DNA of 64,000 nt, from contig CM054179.1 of NCBI GenBank assembly GCA_028829895.1, forward strand, positions 46,129,891 to 46,193,890, read 5' to 3'. Every line of letters begins with the position of its first letter. Within the stretch, counting starts at the first letter, position 1. The notes beneath the pieces were generated by a model. That model was not told the DNA's origin. It saw nothing but the letters and a program-made list of their open reading frames with translations, and made no database searches. The stretch is from Sinotaia quadrata. Its lineage: Eukaryota; Mollusca; Gastropoda; Architaenioglossa; Viviparidae. This document shows positions 12,838-23,111 of the stretch, piece after piece. Position numbers and translations under genes: made by a program.

Positions 12838-12943
12838 TTCCAGACACCAAAGACAATTATTACAACACATACAATGACTGCTGTGCCAACACCGAATGCT
12901 TCAGCAACACGTTCACTGTTCATGTACGGGAGATCATTCGTTC
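12838..12943 (-). CDS. receptor gene, transmembrane exon
   Basis: On the minus strand, after an acceptor ..ttcgtag, the exon reads TNDLPYMNSERVAEAFGVG and then the hydrophobic run TAVIVCVVIIVFGVW followed by K. This is one membrane-spanning helix with the stop-transfer charge on the cytoplasmic side. It joins in phase 1 to the preceding Ig exon (..RVIG + TNDLP). The strongest donor (gtacaag at 12831-12837) leaves phase 2, whereas the next exon's best acceptor needs phase 1. Alternatives are a donor at 12842-12847 (exon 12848-12943), or use of a second AG 4 bp inside the next exon. Helix and topology are clear; the exact 3' edge is not. Confidence 0.75.
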
Positions 12944-13726
12944 CTACGAATAAACATATGTTTTTTTAAGAAAATATACTCCATTTCAAATGTAGAGATA
13001 CTAAAATAGACTATTAAGTAGAAAGGAATATTTTTCTATCAATGCTAAGGCGAACTCCCAATAATTTAAAAAGTTTTATTTTGTACAAATAATTAAGCTA
13101 AATTCACTCCATGTTCATGAAATGGTAATGTCAGTTTTATACATATCATATAATTATATCCCAAAGATTGTAGGATTTTAAAAATCCCTATTCATATATG
13201 TACAGTTAGTGGGAATAATTACTATTAAATTGTAACAATTACAAAGTTAAAGACTATAATCCTTAACACACTAAAACGTCTTAAACTAGGAATATATTAT
13301 GACGTAATATTATAAATGTGTTAATAATTGCGATAAAAGGAACACACTTAACAGATATTAAATCCATAAGTAAATACACGCATATTTAGTTTATAGCTAT
13401 GTTAATACCAAGGTAAGATGCACTACTTTCTGAATACTGATTATATAAGATATAAATTGAATGAACACTTTCAGTGTTTAAACATCTCAGACTCAAAAGA
13501 GAAACCAATTTAGCTTCTCTAAAGTATTGTGACTCTTAATTAAGACTCTGAGAGTGCCAGTCCAAATGTCATGCTGCGCATTAATCATATGTACAAATAA
13601 TGCTTGTGTTATGTCAATGTTATTATGTTATGTAAATAACATTCGGAAAATTAACTACATGTGTGACTATGCATTGTATATTGAAAACAACTTGCCAAAG
13701 AGGACCCAAAAATAAGCATGATGGAC

Positions 13727-13727
<1 letters not shown>

Positions 13728-13779
<52 letters not shown>

Positions 13780-13964
13780 TAGATTTACTGATAGATAGAT
13801 AGACAGACAGATAGATATATAGACAGACAGAGAGATATATAGACAGACAGATAGATAGATAGATAGATAGATAGACAGATAGATAGATAGATAAATAGAT
13901 AGATAGATAGATAGATAGAAAGACAGATAAATAAATAGATAGATAGATAGATAGATAGATAGAC

Positions 13965-14041
<77 letters not shown>
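13728..14041. repeat. (TAGA)n array with CAGA variants
   Basis: About 310 bp of TAGA units with interspersed CAGA. It lies just left of the first of two duplicated Ig-exon segments; a second, shorter TAGA array (15290-15325) lies left of the other. ORFs of repeated SIYL residues across it are artefacts. Confidence 0.98.
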
Positions 14042-14042
<1 letters not shown>

Positions 14043-14307
14043 TACAAGACACTAAACTAATTAATCGTGCGAAAAGTGATAATTTATATTAGAGTACTCC
14101 CGGTTATGTCGTCATCTAGTGAAATATCCAGGTGCTCTTGTGATAGCTCCGTCTTCATAGCTCATAATTGTCCAGCTGATTTCTAGAACTTAAGTAATAT
14201 TGAATATCAATGACATCTTCGTTTTTAATAAAAATCGTACTTTTATGAACAGAGAAAAGGGGAGAAATATTAAAAAATTAGTACAATAGCAAACTTGTAT
14301 CATGTAC

Positions 14308-14595
14308 CAATGACTCTCAGTACTCGAGTAGCAGTTAGATTATAAAGTGTCCGGTCTCCCCACTCCGCTGAGCATGTGCACGTTATTCCGTCGTATTCGA
14401 CTCGTACAGGTTGAAACAGGAGAACACTTTCGGCATTAACATCAGTAGCATCAGGATGTTCGGGGCATGAAAAGTTAACTGCTGTGACTCGAGGATTACC
14501 GCCCTCTACAGTGCAAGTCATACGTAGATATTCACCTGCCTGCACCTCTTGTCCATTTTCATACCCTTTAATTTCTGGAGGCTTTGAAGGAGGAT
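14308..14595 (-). CDS. receptor gene, Ig-like domain exon (membrane-proximal)
   Basis: A 288-bp exon, phase 1 at both ends, with acceptor ..cttgag and donor gtacatg. It starts DPPSKPPEIKGYENGQ and contains RMTCTVEGGNPRV, VNFSCPEHPD and GITCTCSAEW, ending ATRVLRVI. The first Cys (..RMTC) and later CTC pattern, plus the length (96 residues) and 1-1 phase, fit an extracellular Ig-superfamily domain. There is an extra Cys (FSC) in the middle. It is a close paralogue of the exon at 15679-15978, being part of a local duplication. It sits next to the membrane in the predicted protein. Confidence 0.82.
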
Positions 14596-14993
14596 CTCAA
14601 GAAAAGATAAATAAAGAACTTATTTATTATTTTTTTAAATCTCGATATGTTTTGTTATTATTATTTGCAACACATAAACGTTATCAATCTAAGTTAATAG
14701 TTTAAATTTATTTAAACTAATTTAATTTAATTTAATTTGATATTTTTACAGCCAACATTTGAATTTTTAATAAGTGTATATATGTTAGTGTGGCAGAGTA
14801 AATTTGCTTATCGCCATTTTTATATTTAAATTGTTAAATTGGCAGAGTAACCCGAACATGGGCACTCCTTATGACGGTATTTTTGAAAGTATCTGAATTG
14901 GAGTAAATAATCGAGTTTGGAATATGCTAGAAATTGCTGTTATAATGGAATAAAATTCCTATTTGGTGTAGTTTTTATTATCCAATGTTTATG

Positions 14994-15288
14994 ATGTAGA
15001 CTCTGCAAATCCATGGATGAGACAACAGAAGACATACTATCTGGATGTCAGGTTCTGGCTGGAACAGAATACACTAAACGACACAATGAAGTGGCAAAAC
15101 ACATACATAAAAATGTGTGTGGGAACTATGGCATAAAAACCCCAGAAAGAGCATGGATGCATCAACCAGAAGCAGTCACCGAAACAGAAGAAGTCAAAAT
15201 ACTATGGGACTTCGAGATAAGAACAGACCGGGTGATTCCTGCACGAAGACCAGACATTGTTACTGTTCTGTTGGACTTATTATGTCGC

Positions 15289-15289
<1 letters not shown>
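14994..15289 (+). mobile_element. R4-like fragment (copy 2) with internal micro-inversion
   Basis: The sequence covers the CCHC knuckle through the start of the endonuclease (ORF 15013-15291). Here the knuckle reads DETTEDILSGC, so its His is replaced by Asp. At 15261-15281 the sequence is the reverse complement of the expected 'aataagtccaacagaacagta' and then resumes forward with 'atgtcgct'. It ends directly in a TAGA array. It is a dead fragment lying between the two duplicated Ig-exon segments. Confidence 0.82.

Positions 15290-15325
<36 letters not shown>
15290..15325. repeat. (TAGA)n array
   Basis: About nine TAGA units between the R4-like fragment and the second Ig-exon segment. It occupies the same relative place as the 13728-14041 array and supports duplication of the whole segment. 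Confidence 0.95.
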
Positions 15326-15327
<2 letters not shown>

Positions 15328-15678
15328 AAAAAATTAATTAATAATGCGAGAAGTGTAAATATAAGAGATACTCCCAGTTGTCGTCATCTAGTTAAATATT
15401 TAGGTGTTGTCATAGCTCCGTCTTTCGCTTACACACCTTGCTCACAAGATGGATATAGTTCTACAATCCCCTCCAACATGATCATTATGGCTGTACTTCC
15501 TTCAACATTATACGTTCCTAGGTCAGAACTGTCCAGCTGTCTTTCTGAATTATATAGATTTCAAGTACTTAATTAATATTGAATACTAATAACATTGTAT
15601 TTAATAAATATTACTTTTCTGAAGAGACAAAATGGAAAAATATTTTACATTAGCATAATGCAAACTTTTATCACGTAC

Positions 15679-15978
15679 CATTGACCCTCAGTACTCGAGT
15701 AGCAATTAGATTATAAAATGTCGGGTCTTCCCACTCTGCAGAGCAAGTGCACGTTATTCCGTCGTCTTCGGCTCGTACAGAAAGAAACACGAGAACACTT
15801 TGGATATAATACATGCTTTTAACGTCAGTATGATCAGGAAGTCCCGGGCATGAAAAGTTAACTGCTGTGACTGGGGGCTTACCGCCCTCTACGGTGCAGT
15901 TCATACGTAGATATTCACCTGCAATCACCACTTGTCCATTTTCATACCCGTCAATTTCTGGAGGCTTTGAAGGAGGAT
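15679..15978 (-). CDS. receptor gene, Ig-like domain exon (middle)
   Basis: A 300-bp exon, phase 1-1, with acceptor ..cttgag and donor gtacgtg. It starts DPPSKPPEIDGYENGQ and contains RMNCTVEGGKPPVTAVNF, FSCPGLPD and GITCTCSAEW, ending ATRVLRV. Its layout matches the 14308-14595 exon, and the flanking introns also align (from about 15326 and 14042 onward). The two domains therefore arose by tandem duplication. It is 4 residues longer (KSMYYIQ region). It is extracellular in the model. Confidence 0.82.
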
Positions 15979-16496
15979 CTCAAGAAAATATAAATAAAGT
16001 ATTGGTTTATTTTTTTTAATTTCGCTATTATTATTTAAAACAGATAAACCATATCAAACTAAGGTAATAATTTACATTTATTTAAACGAATTTAATTTGA
16101 TATTTCAAAGATATAAATATTTTCACTACCACTTTTGAATGTTTAATAAAGTATATATTAAAAGAACCAAGTAACTGAACTTTGAACACTTTATGGAATG
16201 TAAAATGTTGAAGTATGTGAAAGAGTGAAATTCAAGATTTAAATTGTATTCCTTCTTTGAATTGTATAAATAAAACAGCGGTATTTTTTAATTGTATTTT
16301 AAAAATGCTTTTCATGTCAGAGATCAAGAAATATTGTTATAGATGTCGCCGCTATACCCTTGTGACTTTGTAATAATGAATTATATCATCAAATATGTGT
16401 ATATAGTTATGTAACAAGACATCTACAATGCGCCGTTCCAGTCAGAACATGACTTCCATATAATATGTGCTCTGCTGTCTCATTAATGGATTATTA

Positions 16497-16528
16497 TTAT
16501 TGTTGTTGTTATTATTATTATTATTATT
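16497..16528. repeat. (TAA)n array at 3' end of minus-strand R4 copy 3
   Basis: The array is written ATT/TTG/ATT on the plus strand. It is the TAA tail of the minus-strand copy that follows; the same array type is found at its 5' edge (17931-17987). Confidence 0.9.
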
Positions 16529-17930
16529 CAGCCTCATTCCACGACTTCTGTTTGACTGTCGGTTGTGATCCAAGGTCTCGGAATCTTACCAAGATTCTGG
16601 GAGATCCAAGGTTTTACGGAGGATGTGGGCACTTCCGAGGAGCGCTGCTCAGAGTAGTGGAGCGATTCTGTGGTTTCCAGGGAGTTTATTCAGGTAGCCT
16701 TCCAACTCAGATGTTATGTTCCCCAAGGCTCCTATCACTATAGGTATCACTTCTGCTTTTACATTCCACAGTCTCTGGATTTCTAATCTGAGGTCTTGGT
16801 ATTTTTCTATTTTTTCTCTTTCTTTTGTTTTTATGTTTCTATCACTTGGAACAGCGACATCAATGATTGATACTGTTCTCTTGGCCTTATTGAGAACTAC
16901 AATGTCTGGTCTTCGTGCAGGAATCACCCGATCTGTTCTTATCTGGAAGTCCCACAGTATTTTGACTTCTTCTGTTTCGGTGACTGCTTCTGGTTGATGC
17001 ATCCATGCTCTTTCTGGGGTTTGTATGCCATAGTTCTCACACAGATTTCTGTGTATGTGTTTTGCCACTTCATTGTGTCGTTTGGTGTATTCTATTCCAG
17101 CCAGAACCTGACATCCAGATAGTATGTGCTCTGTTGTCTCATCCATGGATTTGCAGAGTCTACATTTGGAATCATTTGAAATTTTCATGATTTTCGCTTT
17201 GTGTGCTTTGGTGTTGAGTGCTTGATCTTGTGCAGCTGTTATGAATGCTTCTGTTTCTGCTTTCAATCCTGCCTCTTTCAACCATTTGTACGTTGATTGC
17301 TTTGTTGATATTTCGTCGGCTTGTCGTACATATTGGCCTTGCAGAGGTTTCTGGCTCCAGGTATGTGCTAGTTCTTGCTTCGTTGTTTTCTTCCATGTTT
17401 CTTTGTCTGTTTCTGGGGGTTGGAATAGTCCACTCATTTTTACTGCTTCTATCAGTGGATCATCTTTGTTGTTATTCCAGATGTAGTCCACAAGGCCAAT
17501 GACTTCTGCTTCAATGACATGTTTGATTTTCTTCAGACCTCGGCCTCCCATTTATCGAGATACATAGAGCCTGTCTACGTCTGCTTTGGGGTGTAAGGCT
17601 TTATGTATTGTGAGTAGTTTTCTTGTTTTCCTGTCCAGTTCTTTTATTTCATTTGCTGTCCAATCTATGATACCTCCAGTGTACCTTACTACAGGTATTG
17701 CGTATGCATTAAGGGCTTGTATTTTGTTCGCCCCATTTAGCTTGGACTTCAGGACTTGTCTAACACGTTTTTCATATTCTCTCTTAACTTTGGACTTCAC
17801 TTCTCTCTGCGTATTTTCTTGATGTTGTAGTATCCCAAGATACTTATATCCATTTTCCATTGAAACATCGTTGACTGAGAGGATTTAGGGCAATGCAGAA
17901 CAGCAGTGGCGATAAGGAATCACCTTGGAA
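16529..17930 (-). mobile_element. R4-like retrotransposon copy 3
   Basis: The minus-strand copy contains the 3' UTR, the full endonuclease and knuckle, and the region between RT and knuckle. ORFs at 17552-17860 and 16649-17551 are in the same frame and separated by one stop (R-stop-MGGRG at about 17552, where other copies have Lys). The endonuclease signature RPDIVVLNKAKRTVSIIDVA and the end are intact. Near 17870 the sequence jumps to the RT 'FQGDS..LLFCIAL' region, so a block holding the YMDD motif is deleted. TAA arrays lie at both edges, as expected for insertion into a TAA array. It is not autonomous. Confidence 0.9.
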
Positions 17931-17987
17931 GATTATTATTATTATTATTATTATTATTATTTTATTATTATTATTATTATTATTATT
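17931..17987. repeat. (TAA)n array between two R4-like pieces
   Basis: About 19 units, written ATT on plus. It borders the 5' edge of copy 3 and the 3' tip of another minus-strand piece. Confidence 0.95.
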
Positions 17988-18408
17988 CAGCCTCTTTCCA
18001 CAACTTCTGTTTCACTGTTGGTTGTGATCCAAGGTCATGGGAAAAGCATGGAGTGAAATAGTGACTGACAGCAAGAAACGAAGAACAAATCTTGCAATGG
18101 CATGGATTGACTATCGAAAGGCCTATGACTCAGTCCTACATTCGTGGATAATTGAAACATTAAAATTGTATAACGTGTGGACAAATTGAATTGTCATCCA
18201 GAAAGGCAAGGTCAAAGCAACAGAGGGCGTGCAAATCGACATAGGAAAAATCAACGATGTTTCAATGGAAAATGGATATAAATATCTTGGGATACTACAG
18301 CATCAAGAAATTATGCAGAGAGAAGTGAAGTCCAAAGAATATAAAAACGTGTTAGACAAGTCCTCAAGTCCAAGCTAAATGGGGCGAACAGAATACAATC
18401 CCTTGTTG
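17988..18408. mobile_element. rearranged R4-like pieces in opposite orientations
   Basis: Positions 17988-18037 are the last about 50 bp of an R4 3' UTR in minus orientation. After about 18 bp of other sequence, 18056-18408 is plus-strand RT sequence: the ATTLAMAWIDYRKAYDS motif A block (about 18085-18130), then a deletion, then the region after the YMDD motif. It has a head-to-head junction and an internal deletion, and codes for nothing intact. It is interrupted at 18409 by a hAT remnant. Confidence 0.85.
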
Positions 18409-18800
18409 CAGGGGTCTCAAACTCATTTTGCCTGGGGGCCACTAGAAGTAGAATCTGGGTGAAGCTGGGCCACATCATTATTCCCTGCTGCCAGAGATCT
18501 GGCAACATTTCCTCTTACACAGCTCAGACACATTTGGCTTCAGGGAGGAAGCCACTGTTACCCTCAGTATGGCTTGAAGATGCTCATCAGTAAGTTTGTC
18601 CTTGAATTTTGTCTTATTCAAGTTCATGGCGGAGAAGAGCTATTCACACAGATATTTGGTCCGCTTGAACATCCTGGAAAGCTCAGGGAAGGTAAGGGGC
18701 AAAAAAACTGTCCAAGCTTGTCTGTTTTTCCACTCCTTAACTTTACTTTGAGTTCAGAATTACACTTATATCAATTAGATCCATTTTAAGCATAAGAGGG
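18409..18800 (-). mobile_element. hAT DNA transposon remnant (C-terminus plus terminal repeat)
   Basis: The left edge starts 'caggggtctcaaactc', a typical hAT-type terminal sequence. The minus strand then reads the C-terminal dimerisation region of a hAT transposase: MNLNKTKFKDKLTDEHLQAI followed by LRVTVASSLKPNVSELCKRK and CCQISGSRE-stop. This resembles the class of hAT proteins related to GTF2IRD2/ZBED-type genes (family assignment from knowledge). In-frame stops precede it, and the other terminal repeat and catalytic region are absent. It sits inside R4-like sequence. Confidence 0.72.
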
Positions 18801-18810
18801 ACATCTTCCA

Positions 18811-19090
18811 AAAATATCAAGACCTCAGATTAGAAATCCAGAGACTGTGGAATGTAAAAGCAGAAGTGATACCAATAGTGATAGGAGCCTTGGGGAACAT
18901 AACATCAGAATTGGAAGGATACCTGAATAAACTCCCTGGAAACCACAGAATCGCTCCACTACTCAAAGCAGCGCTCCTCGGAAGTGCCCACATCCTCCAT
19001 AGGACCTTGGATCTCCCAGAATCTTGGTAAGATTCCGAGATCTTGGATCACAGCCGACAGTCAAACAGAAGTCGTGGAAAGAGACTGAAT
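18811..19090 (+). mobile_element. R4-like 3' fragment (copy 4a)
   Basis: It begins in the 'KYQDLRLEIQRLWNVKAEV' part of the protein and runs through ..LPESW (SW codons before taa at about 19028) and the 3' UTR. It ends in 'gactgaataa' and fuses there to a second 3' fragment through the shared sequence 'tgaataa'. It is probably the continuation of the piece cut by the hAT insertion or a separate truncated insertion. Confidence 0.85.
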
Positions 19091-19252
19091 AATAAACTCC
19101 CTGGAAACCACAGAATCGCTCCACTACTCAAAGCAGCGTTCCTCGGAAGTGCCCACATCATCCGTAAAACCTTGGATCTCCCAGAATCTTGGTAAGATTC
19201 CGAGACCTTGGATCACAACCGACAGTCAAACAGAAGTCGTGGAAAGAGGCTG
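19091..19252 (+). mobile_element. R4-like 3' fragment (copy 4b)
   Basis: This repeats the last about 160 bp of the family (LPGNHRIAPLLKAA onward plus 3' UTR) directly behind copy 4a. It ends in a short TAA tail at 19253-19266. Confidence 0.87.
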
Positions 19253-19266
19253 AATAATAATAATAA

Positions 19267-19500
19267 GGTGTCTCGATAGTCCAGTGGTTAGAGCAGAAAA
19301 AAACTCACCCAGAAAGTTAAGCAGCCTGTGCTGTGTTGACAAACATGAAGGTTACGGGTTCAATCCCAACTCTGGACTATCGAGGGAGGGAAAAGTGGCT
19401 CCTTCCAAAATACACGCTTGCCCATCCCATTCATGATGGAGAAAACTTTGATTCCATACCGGATTAGACTTCGCCCGGGTTAACAAGGTCTGCGCTAGGC
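19267..19500 (+). mobile_element. tRNA-derived SINE-like sequence (or R4 5' UTR)
   Basis: It has a box A-like 'tagtccagtggttagagc' and a box B-like 'gggttcaatccc' (19356-19367), the internal RNA polymerase III promoter of tRNA-derived SINEs. The spacing between boxes is larger than in a tRNA. An extended stem can form between 'tcgatagtccag' (19273-19284) and 'ctggactatcga' (19373-19384), longer than a normal acceptor stem. A 3' unrelated tail follows ('cggattagacttcgcccggg'). It starts immediately after a TAA array and ends where R4 coding sequence begins, so it could instead be the 5' UTR of R4 copy 5. No poly-A or tail repeat separates the two. Confidence 0.65.
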
Positions 19501-19504
19501 ACTG

Positions 19505-22500
19505 ATGTTTCGGGGTGTTCAAGTGAAAAATGAGCTACTGAAACGCAAGCAAAAACTAGGAGGAAATGGACCAGAGAGGAAAACATACAAATCATGGTCT
19601 CTTACTATCAAAGCCAACCAACAACAAGACGATATAGAAAACTGGCTCGAACACCATCCAGATGATATGATCAGTGAACAACGGCTCCTGGACCACAAGA
19701 GAGCGATACTAGGCTTCTTACAGTCCTAGAAATTCAAGACAGCAACAAGTGAACACTACAATCCGATACACTGACACTGAAGACAATGAAAAATTCACAT
19801 CCTCACAATAGTCAATTCCACTTGACAACCTCGCTTGGGAAATTCCATGCGACTTCACTGAAGAACAGCAAAGCTTATTTGAAGACAAAATGCTTCATAG
19901 ACAAAAATAAGTCACGTGAAGGCAGAACCCCAACAAGAAGGCTGCAAAACAACAAAGCTCTAAGGACAGCAATTGAGAATGCAAATGAAGTACTAAAACG
20001 TATCCCCACAAAAGATATTACAGAAACCAACAGTCTAATATACGCCACTGCAAAGGTAATTGACAGATATATAAGGCCAGACACAGTACAAACACAGAAA
20101 CCATCAGTACCACCATGGAAGAAGAGAATAGAAAAGAAAATAGAGTGTACTAGAAGAGAAATAAGCTAAATGACAGCAGCAGAACAAAATAATGGAAAAC
20201 TGAAGGCAAGATTAGTCGCCAAATACCATCTCAACTGCAGAAGCACTAAGACTGCAATAGAAGATGCAAAGCAAAGACTTCAAGGACTCAATCACCGTCT
20301 GAAGAGATACACTGCAAGAGGTCAGCAATTCCAACAGAACAAAATATTCCGAACTGACCCTGGAAGACTATACAAAGAATCCAAAGGAAATTCCAGAACA
20401 GAACAACAAAAACCAAACATTCATGATACCAAGACCTTCTGGGAAAACATTTGGAGCAATCCAAATACGCATAACACCTCTGCCAGATGGATTCAGGAAC
20501 TGAAATATAATCATAAAGAGACACCTGAACAATGCACCGTCACAATCAGTGAGAAAGACATTAAGAAGAAGGTACGAAAGATGGCAAACTGGAAAGCCCC
20601 AGGCCCAGATCAAGTACAAATATTCTGGTTGAAACATCTTACCTCCTTACATGGCAGACTTGGTGAACAACTGCAAGACATACTAAACAAACCACGAATC
20701 CTACCAGCATGGATGGTAAAAGAAAAAACAAGTATGATTATGAAAGATCCACAGAAAGGCACAACACAAAACAATATCATCCAATCACTTGCCTATCAAC
20801 CATCTGGAAGTTACTATCAGGAATTATAGCTGACAAAATCATGACTCATCTTGAAACAAACAAACTTCTAAACAAGAACAAAGGGTGCTAGACCAGGCAG
20901 CAGAGGAACGAAGACCAATTGGCAATTGATAACTCAATAGTGACTGACATCAAGAAACGAAGAACAAATCTTGCAATGGCATGGATTGACTATCAATAGG
21001 CCTATGACTCAGTCCCACATTCATGGATAATTGAAACATTAAAATTGTACAAAGTAGCGCCATCAATACAGAACCTAATTCAGGAGTCAATGAAAACCTG
21101 GAAAACCACCCTCACATGCAACAACACAAATATTGCAGACATAGTAATAAATTATGGAATCTTCCAAGGTGATTCGCAATCGCCACTGCTGTTCTGCATT
21201 GCCCTGAATCCTCTCAGTCAAGTGATCCAGAAAACAGGGTTAGGATAAAAAATGAAAGTAGGACAGGTTATTAGCCATCTACTGTACATGGACGATCTCA
21301 AGCTGTATGGTAAAAATGAACGTGACATCACATCCTTGATCAATACTGTCAAGATCTGCAGTGAAGACATCAACATGAAATTCGGCCTTGAGAAATGTGG
21401 ACGAATTGTCATCCAGAAAGGCAAGGTCAAAACAACAGAGGGCCTGCAAGTCGACATCGGAAAATTCAACGATGTTTCAATGGAAAATGGATATAAGTAT
21501 CTTGGGATACTACAACATCAAGAAAATATGCAGAGAGAAGTGAAGTCCAAAGTTAAGAGAGAATATGAGAAACGTGTTAGAAAAGTTCAGAAGCCCATGC
21601 TAAATTTGGCGAACACAATACAAGCGCTTAATGCATACGCAATACCTGTAGTAAGCTACACTGGAGGTATCATAGATTGGACAGCAAATGAAATAAATGA
21701 ACTGGACAGGAAAACAAGAAAACTACTCACAATACATAAAGCCTTACACCCCAAAGCAGACGTAGACAGGCTCTATGTATCTCGAAAAATGGGAGGCCGA
21801 GGTCTCAAGGAAATCAAACATGTCATTGAAGGAGAAGTCATTGGCCTTGTGGACTACATTTGGAATAACAATAAAGATGATCCACTGATAGAAGCAGTAA
21901 AGATGAGTGGACTATTTCAACCCCCAGAAACAGACAAAGAAACATGGAAGAAAACAACGAAGCAAGAACTAGCACATACCTGGAGCCAGAAACCTCTGCA
22001 AGGCCAATATGTACGACAAGCCGACGAAATATCAACAAAGCAATCAACGTACAAATGGTTGAAAGAGGCAGGATTGAAAGCAGAAACAGAAGAACTCATA
22101 ACAGCTGCACAAGATCAAGCACTCAACACCAAATCACACAAAACAAAAATCATGAAAATTTCTAATGATTCCAAATGTAGACTCTGCAAATTCAGATGAG
22201 ACAACAGAACACATACTATCTGGATGTCAGGTTCTGGCTGGAACAGAATACACCAAACAACACAATGAAGTGGCAAAACACATACATAGAAATCTGTGTG
22301 AGAACTATGGCATACAAACCCCAGAAAGAGCATGGATGCATCAACCAGAAGCAGTCACCGAAACAGAAGTCAAAATACAATGGACTTCGAGATAAGAACA
22401 GACCGGGTGATTCTTGCACGAAAACCAGACATTGTAGTTCTCAATAAAGCCAACAGAACAGTAACAATTATTGATGTCGCTGTTCCAAGTGATAGACACA

Positions 22501-22806
22501 TACAAACAAAAGAGAGAGAAAAAATAGAAAAATACCAAGATCTCAGATTAGAAATCCAGAGACTGTGGAATGTAAAAGCAGAAGTGATACCAATAGTGAT
22601 AGGAGCCTTGGGGAACATAACATCTGAATTGGAATGCTACCTGAATAAACTTCCTGGAAACCACAGAATCGCTCCACTACTCAAAGCAGCTCTCCTCGGA
22701 AGTGCCCACATCGTCCGTAAAACCTTGGATCTCCCAGAATCTTGGTAAGATTCCGAGACCTTGGATCACAACCGACAGTCAAACAGAAGTCGTGGAAAGA
22801 GGCTGG
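19505..22806 (+). mobile_element. R4-like retrotransposon copy 5, most 5'-complete
   Basis: It covers nearly the whole family ORF but is broken into many pieces. The N-terminal region (19505-19729) starts MFRGVQVKNELLKRKQK. A basic region at 19786-20169 follows, cut by a stop where copy 9 has Gln (about 20167). RT domain pieces come next: 20170-20829, with KAPGPDQVQIFWLKHL at about 20590; motif A near 20960, with a stop; FQGDSQSPLLFCIAL at about 21163; and YMDDLKLYG at about 21286, in the 21252-22199 ORF. The knuckle (frameshifted near 22194) and the endonuclease (22332-22748) ending ..LPESW complete it. Its FQGD and SPLLF residues are the functional ones lost in copy 9. It is inactive through several frameshifts and stops. 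Confidence 0.9.
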
Positions 22807-22829
22807 ATAATAATAATAATAATAATAAA
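22807..22829. repeat. (TAA)n tail of copy 5
   Basis: About seven TAA units. The next truncated R4 copy starts directly in this array. Confidence 0.95.
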
Positions 22830-23094
22830 GCACACAAAAACGAAAATCATGAAAATTTCAAATGATTCCAAATGTAGACTCTGCAAATAATGGATGAGAC
22901 AACAGAGCACATACTATCTGGATGTCAGCTTCTGGCTGGAACAGAATACACCAAACGACACAATGAAGTGGCAAAACACATACATGGAAATCTGTGCCCA
23001 CATCCTCCGTAAAACCTTGGATCTCCCAGAATCTTGGTAAGATTCCAAGACCTTGGATCACAGCCGACAGTCAAACATAAGTCGTGGAAAGAGG
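22830..23094 (+). mobile_element. R4-like fragment copy 6 with internal deletion
   Basis: It starts at the AHKTKIMKIS region before the knuckle. A stop lies just after CRLCK. The sequence then jumps from '..catacatggaaatctgtg' straight to 'cccacatcctccgt' in the C-terminus, so the endonuclease core is deleted. It ends with the 3' UTR and a short AAT/ATA tail that changes into the GAA array. Confidence 0.87.
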
Positions 23095-23111
23095 AATAAT
23101 TATAATAATAT

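Noticed and set aside
13651..14052. ORFs rich in SIYL repeats
   Set aside because: They are translations of the TAGA array; the repeat is intronic and non-coding.
16716..17190. Plus-strand ORFs such as MFPKAPITIGITSAF and MLLFLLSILPLS
   Set aside because: They recur opposite the R4 coding strand in several copies and are antisense shadows.
19267..19400. Genuine tRNA gene
   Set aside because: Box A to box B spacing is too long and the middle contains unrelated sequence; the cloverleaf cannot be closed, so a SINE or element 5' UTR fits better.
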